Source: Ekhidna sp. (GTDB lineage: Bacteria; Bacteroidota; Bacteroidia; Cytophagales; Cyclobacteriaceae). From it: 6,341 nt of DNA. This document shows, piece by piece, positions 5,799 through 6,341 of this stretch. Location: NCBI GenBank assembly GCA_013214445.1, contig JABSPG010000245.1, positions 1 through 6,341 of the forward strand. The letters are read 5' to 3'. The notes below the pieces were generated by a model. It ran no database searches, had not been told where the DNA came from, and saw only the letters and a program-made list of their open reading frames with translations. Position 1 is the first letter of the stretch, and every line of letters begins with the position of its first letter. The translations under genes and the position numbers were made by a program.

Positions 5799-6341
5799 TC
5801 AGCTCTTCTCAGATACTTATCAGGTACAATTATCGCTTTGTCATTCTTTAATAGTTCTACTACATCCAAATAGTACACAAGCTTTTGTTCGTGATGTATA
5901 ATGCCCTTTATGAAAGAAACGTCAAGTGTAGCATCCTCGATCATATCCATCGAACCTGATACTTCACTGCCTTTTATCTTAAGTGTACTAGGTAAGCTGC
6001 CTATCATCAGTGACGCTGGCACCTCACTTTTTCCTATCACCAACAAAAACTTAGCTAATTGATCTCCTTTGACCTTAAATTTTTCTGCCAAATCGTAAAC
6101 AGTGTAGGTCGCACCCCTTATGTTGGCTATTCCTTTGATATGGTCGGGCGTATTGGGAGTTTTTGATAACATCGGTAAAGGGACAACCTCTTTCACCACT
6201 GATATTTCAACTGCGTAAGACTCACCGCCAACTTCAAAAATCACAAACTGTATAGTCTTATCTTTAATAGACTCAAGTTCAGACTTATATCGCTCTCGCA
6301 ACTCCTTCTTTAGTGTATGAACCTCCTCTGCAATAAAAATT
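5795..6341 (-). CDS. cheW: CheW-type adaptor protein, N-terminus open to the window edge
   Basis: CheW couples receptors to the P5 domain of CheA. The core domain starts near KTIQFVIFEVGGESYAVEIS and includes VVKEVVPLP, the signature GIANIRGATYTVYDL (Gly and Arg of the conserved G-N-RG motif) and a final strand-helix HEQKLVYYLDVVELL. It ends KYLRRAE with a TGA that overlaps the cheB ATG. The start is uncertain. The frame has no stop between the core and the right edge at 6341, and no ATG occurs there. A TTG at 6301-6299 would give 168 residues, but the GGAG before it touches the codon with no spacing, so it is a poor start. The extra upstream residues are charged and helix-prone (EEVHTLKKELRERYKSELE). 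The gene therefore most likely begins outside the window, either as a CheW with a longer N-terminal tail or as the C-terminal part of a fusion. Confidence 0.9.
   Translation of the reverse strand, partial: IFIAEEVHTLKKELRERYKSELESIKDKTIQFVIFEVGGESYAVEISVVKEVVPLPMLSKTPNTPDHIKGIANIRGATYTVYDLAEKFKVKGDQLAKFLLVIGKSEVPASLMIGSLPSTLKIKGSEVSGSMDMIEDATLDVSFIKGIIHHEQKLVYYLDVVELLKNDKAIIVPDKYLRRAE

Noticed and set aside
5224..5901. Plus-strand open frames of 87 and 92 codons over cheB and cheW
   Set aside because: They are antisense to clear conserved coding sequence, with no family match or start context of their own.
1..6341. A new defence or mobile system
   Set aside because: Every gene belongs to a known chemosensory family or, for the left partial gene, a known sensor type. 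There are no transposase, integrase, nuclease, CRISPR or phage features and no flanking repeats.

Overview
The window is one block of genes, all on the minus strand, that encodes a bacterial chemosensory (chemotaxis-type) phosphorelay. In transcription order, from the right edge to the left edge, it reads cheW, cheB, cheA, cheR, cheY (copy 1), a CheC-type CheY phosphatase, cheY (copy 2), and the start of a membrane sensor with a NIT-type extracytoplasmic domain that runs off the left edge. No RNA genes, mobile elements, CRISPR arrays or long repeats were seen. No gap between genes exceeds 84 bases.

Organism: the DNA is moderately AT-rich. Most starts lack a Shine-Dalgarno sequence, and two genes have A-rich leaders just before the ATG. 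These traits, and the protein sequences (for example the GYYDIMPE segment of CheR), suggest a member of the Bacteroidetes, perhaps a gliding or marine Cytophagia-type bacterium. This is inference from style, not proof. No flagellar or gliding gene is in the window, so the motor or other output is unknown.

Layout: the right half (about 3041-6341) is a tightly coupled core. cheW and cheB overlap by 4 bases (ATGA). cheB and cheA are one base apart, and cheA starts with GTG. The CheW frame stays open to the window edge, so its true start is probably outside. cheR follows after 23 bases and the first cheY after 11 bases. The left half is looser: 84 bases separate this cheY from cheC and 71 bases separate cheC from the second cheY. 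The sensor gene starts 17 bases after the second cheY.

How it works together (family knowledge applied to these genes): receptors signal through CheW to the kinase CheA. CheA autophosphorylates at His48 and passes phosphate to the two CheY proteins and to CheB. CheR and CheB add and remove receptor methyl groups for adaptation. The CheC-type protein probably dephosphorylates one or both CheY proteins. The terminal NIT sensor is a candidate input receptor. Nothing here amounts to a new system. The points worth a second look are the CheY-CheC-CheY arrangement, the single remaining active site in CheC, unusual residues in CheA and CheB, and the open CheW N-terminus.
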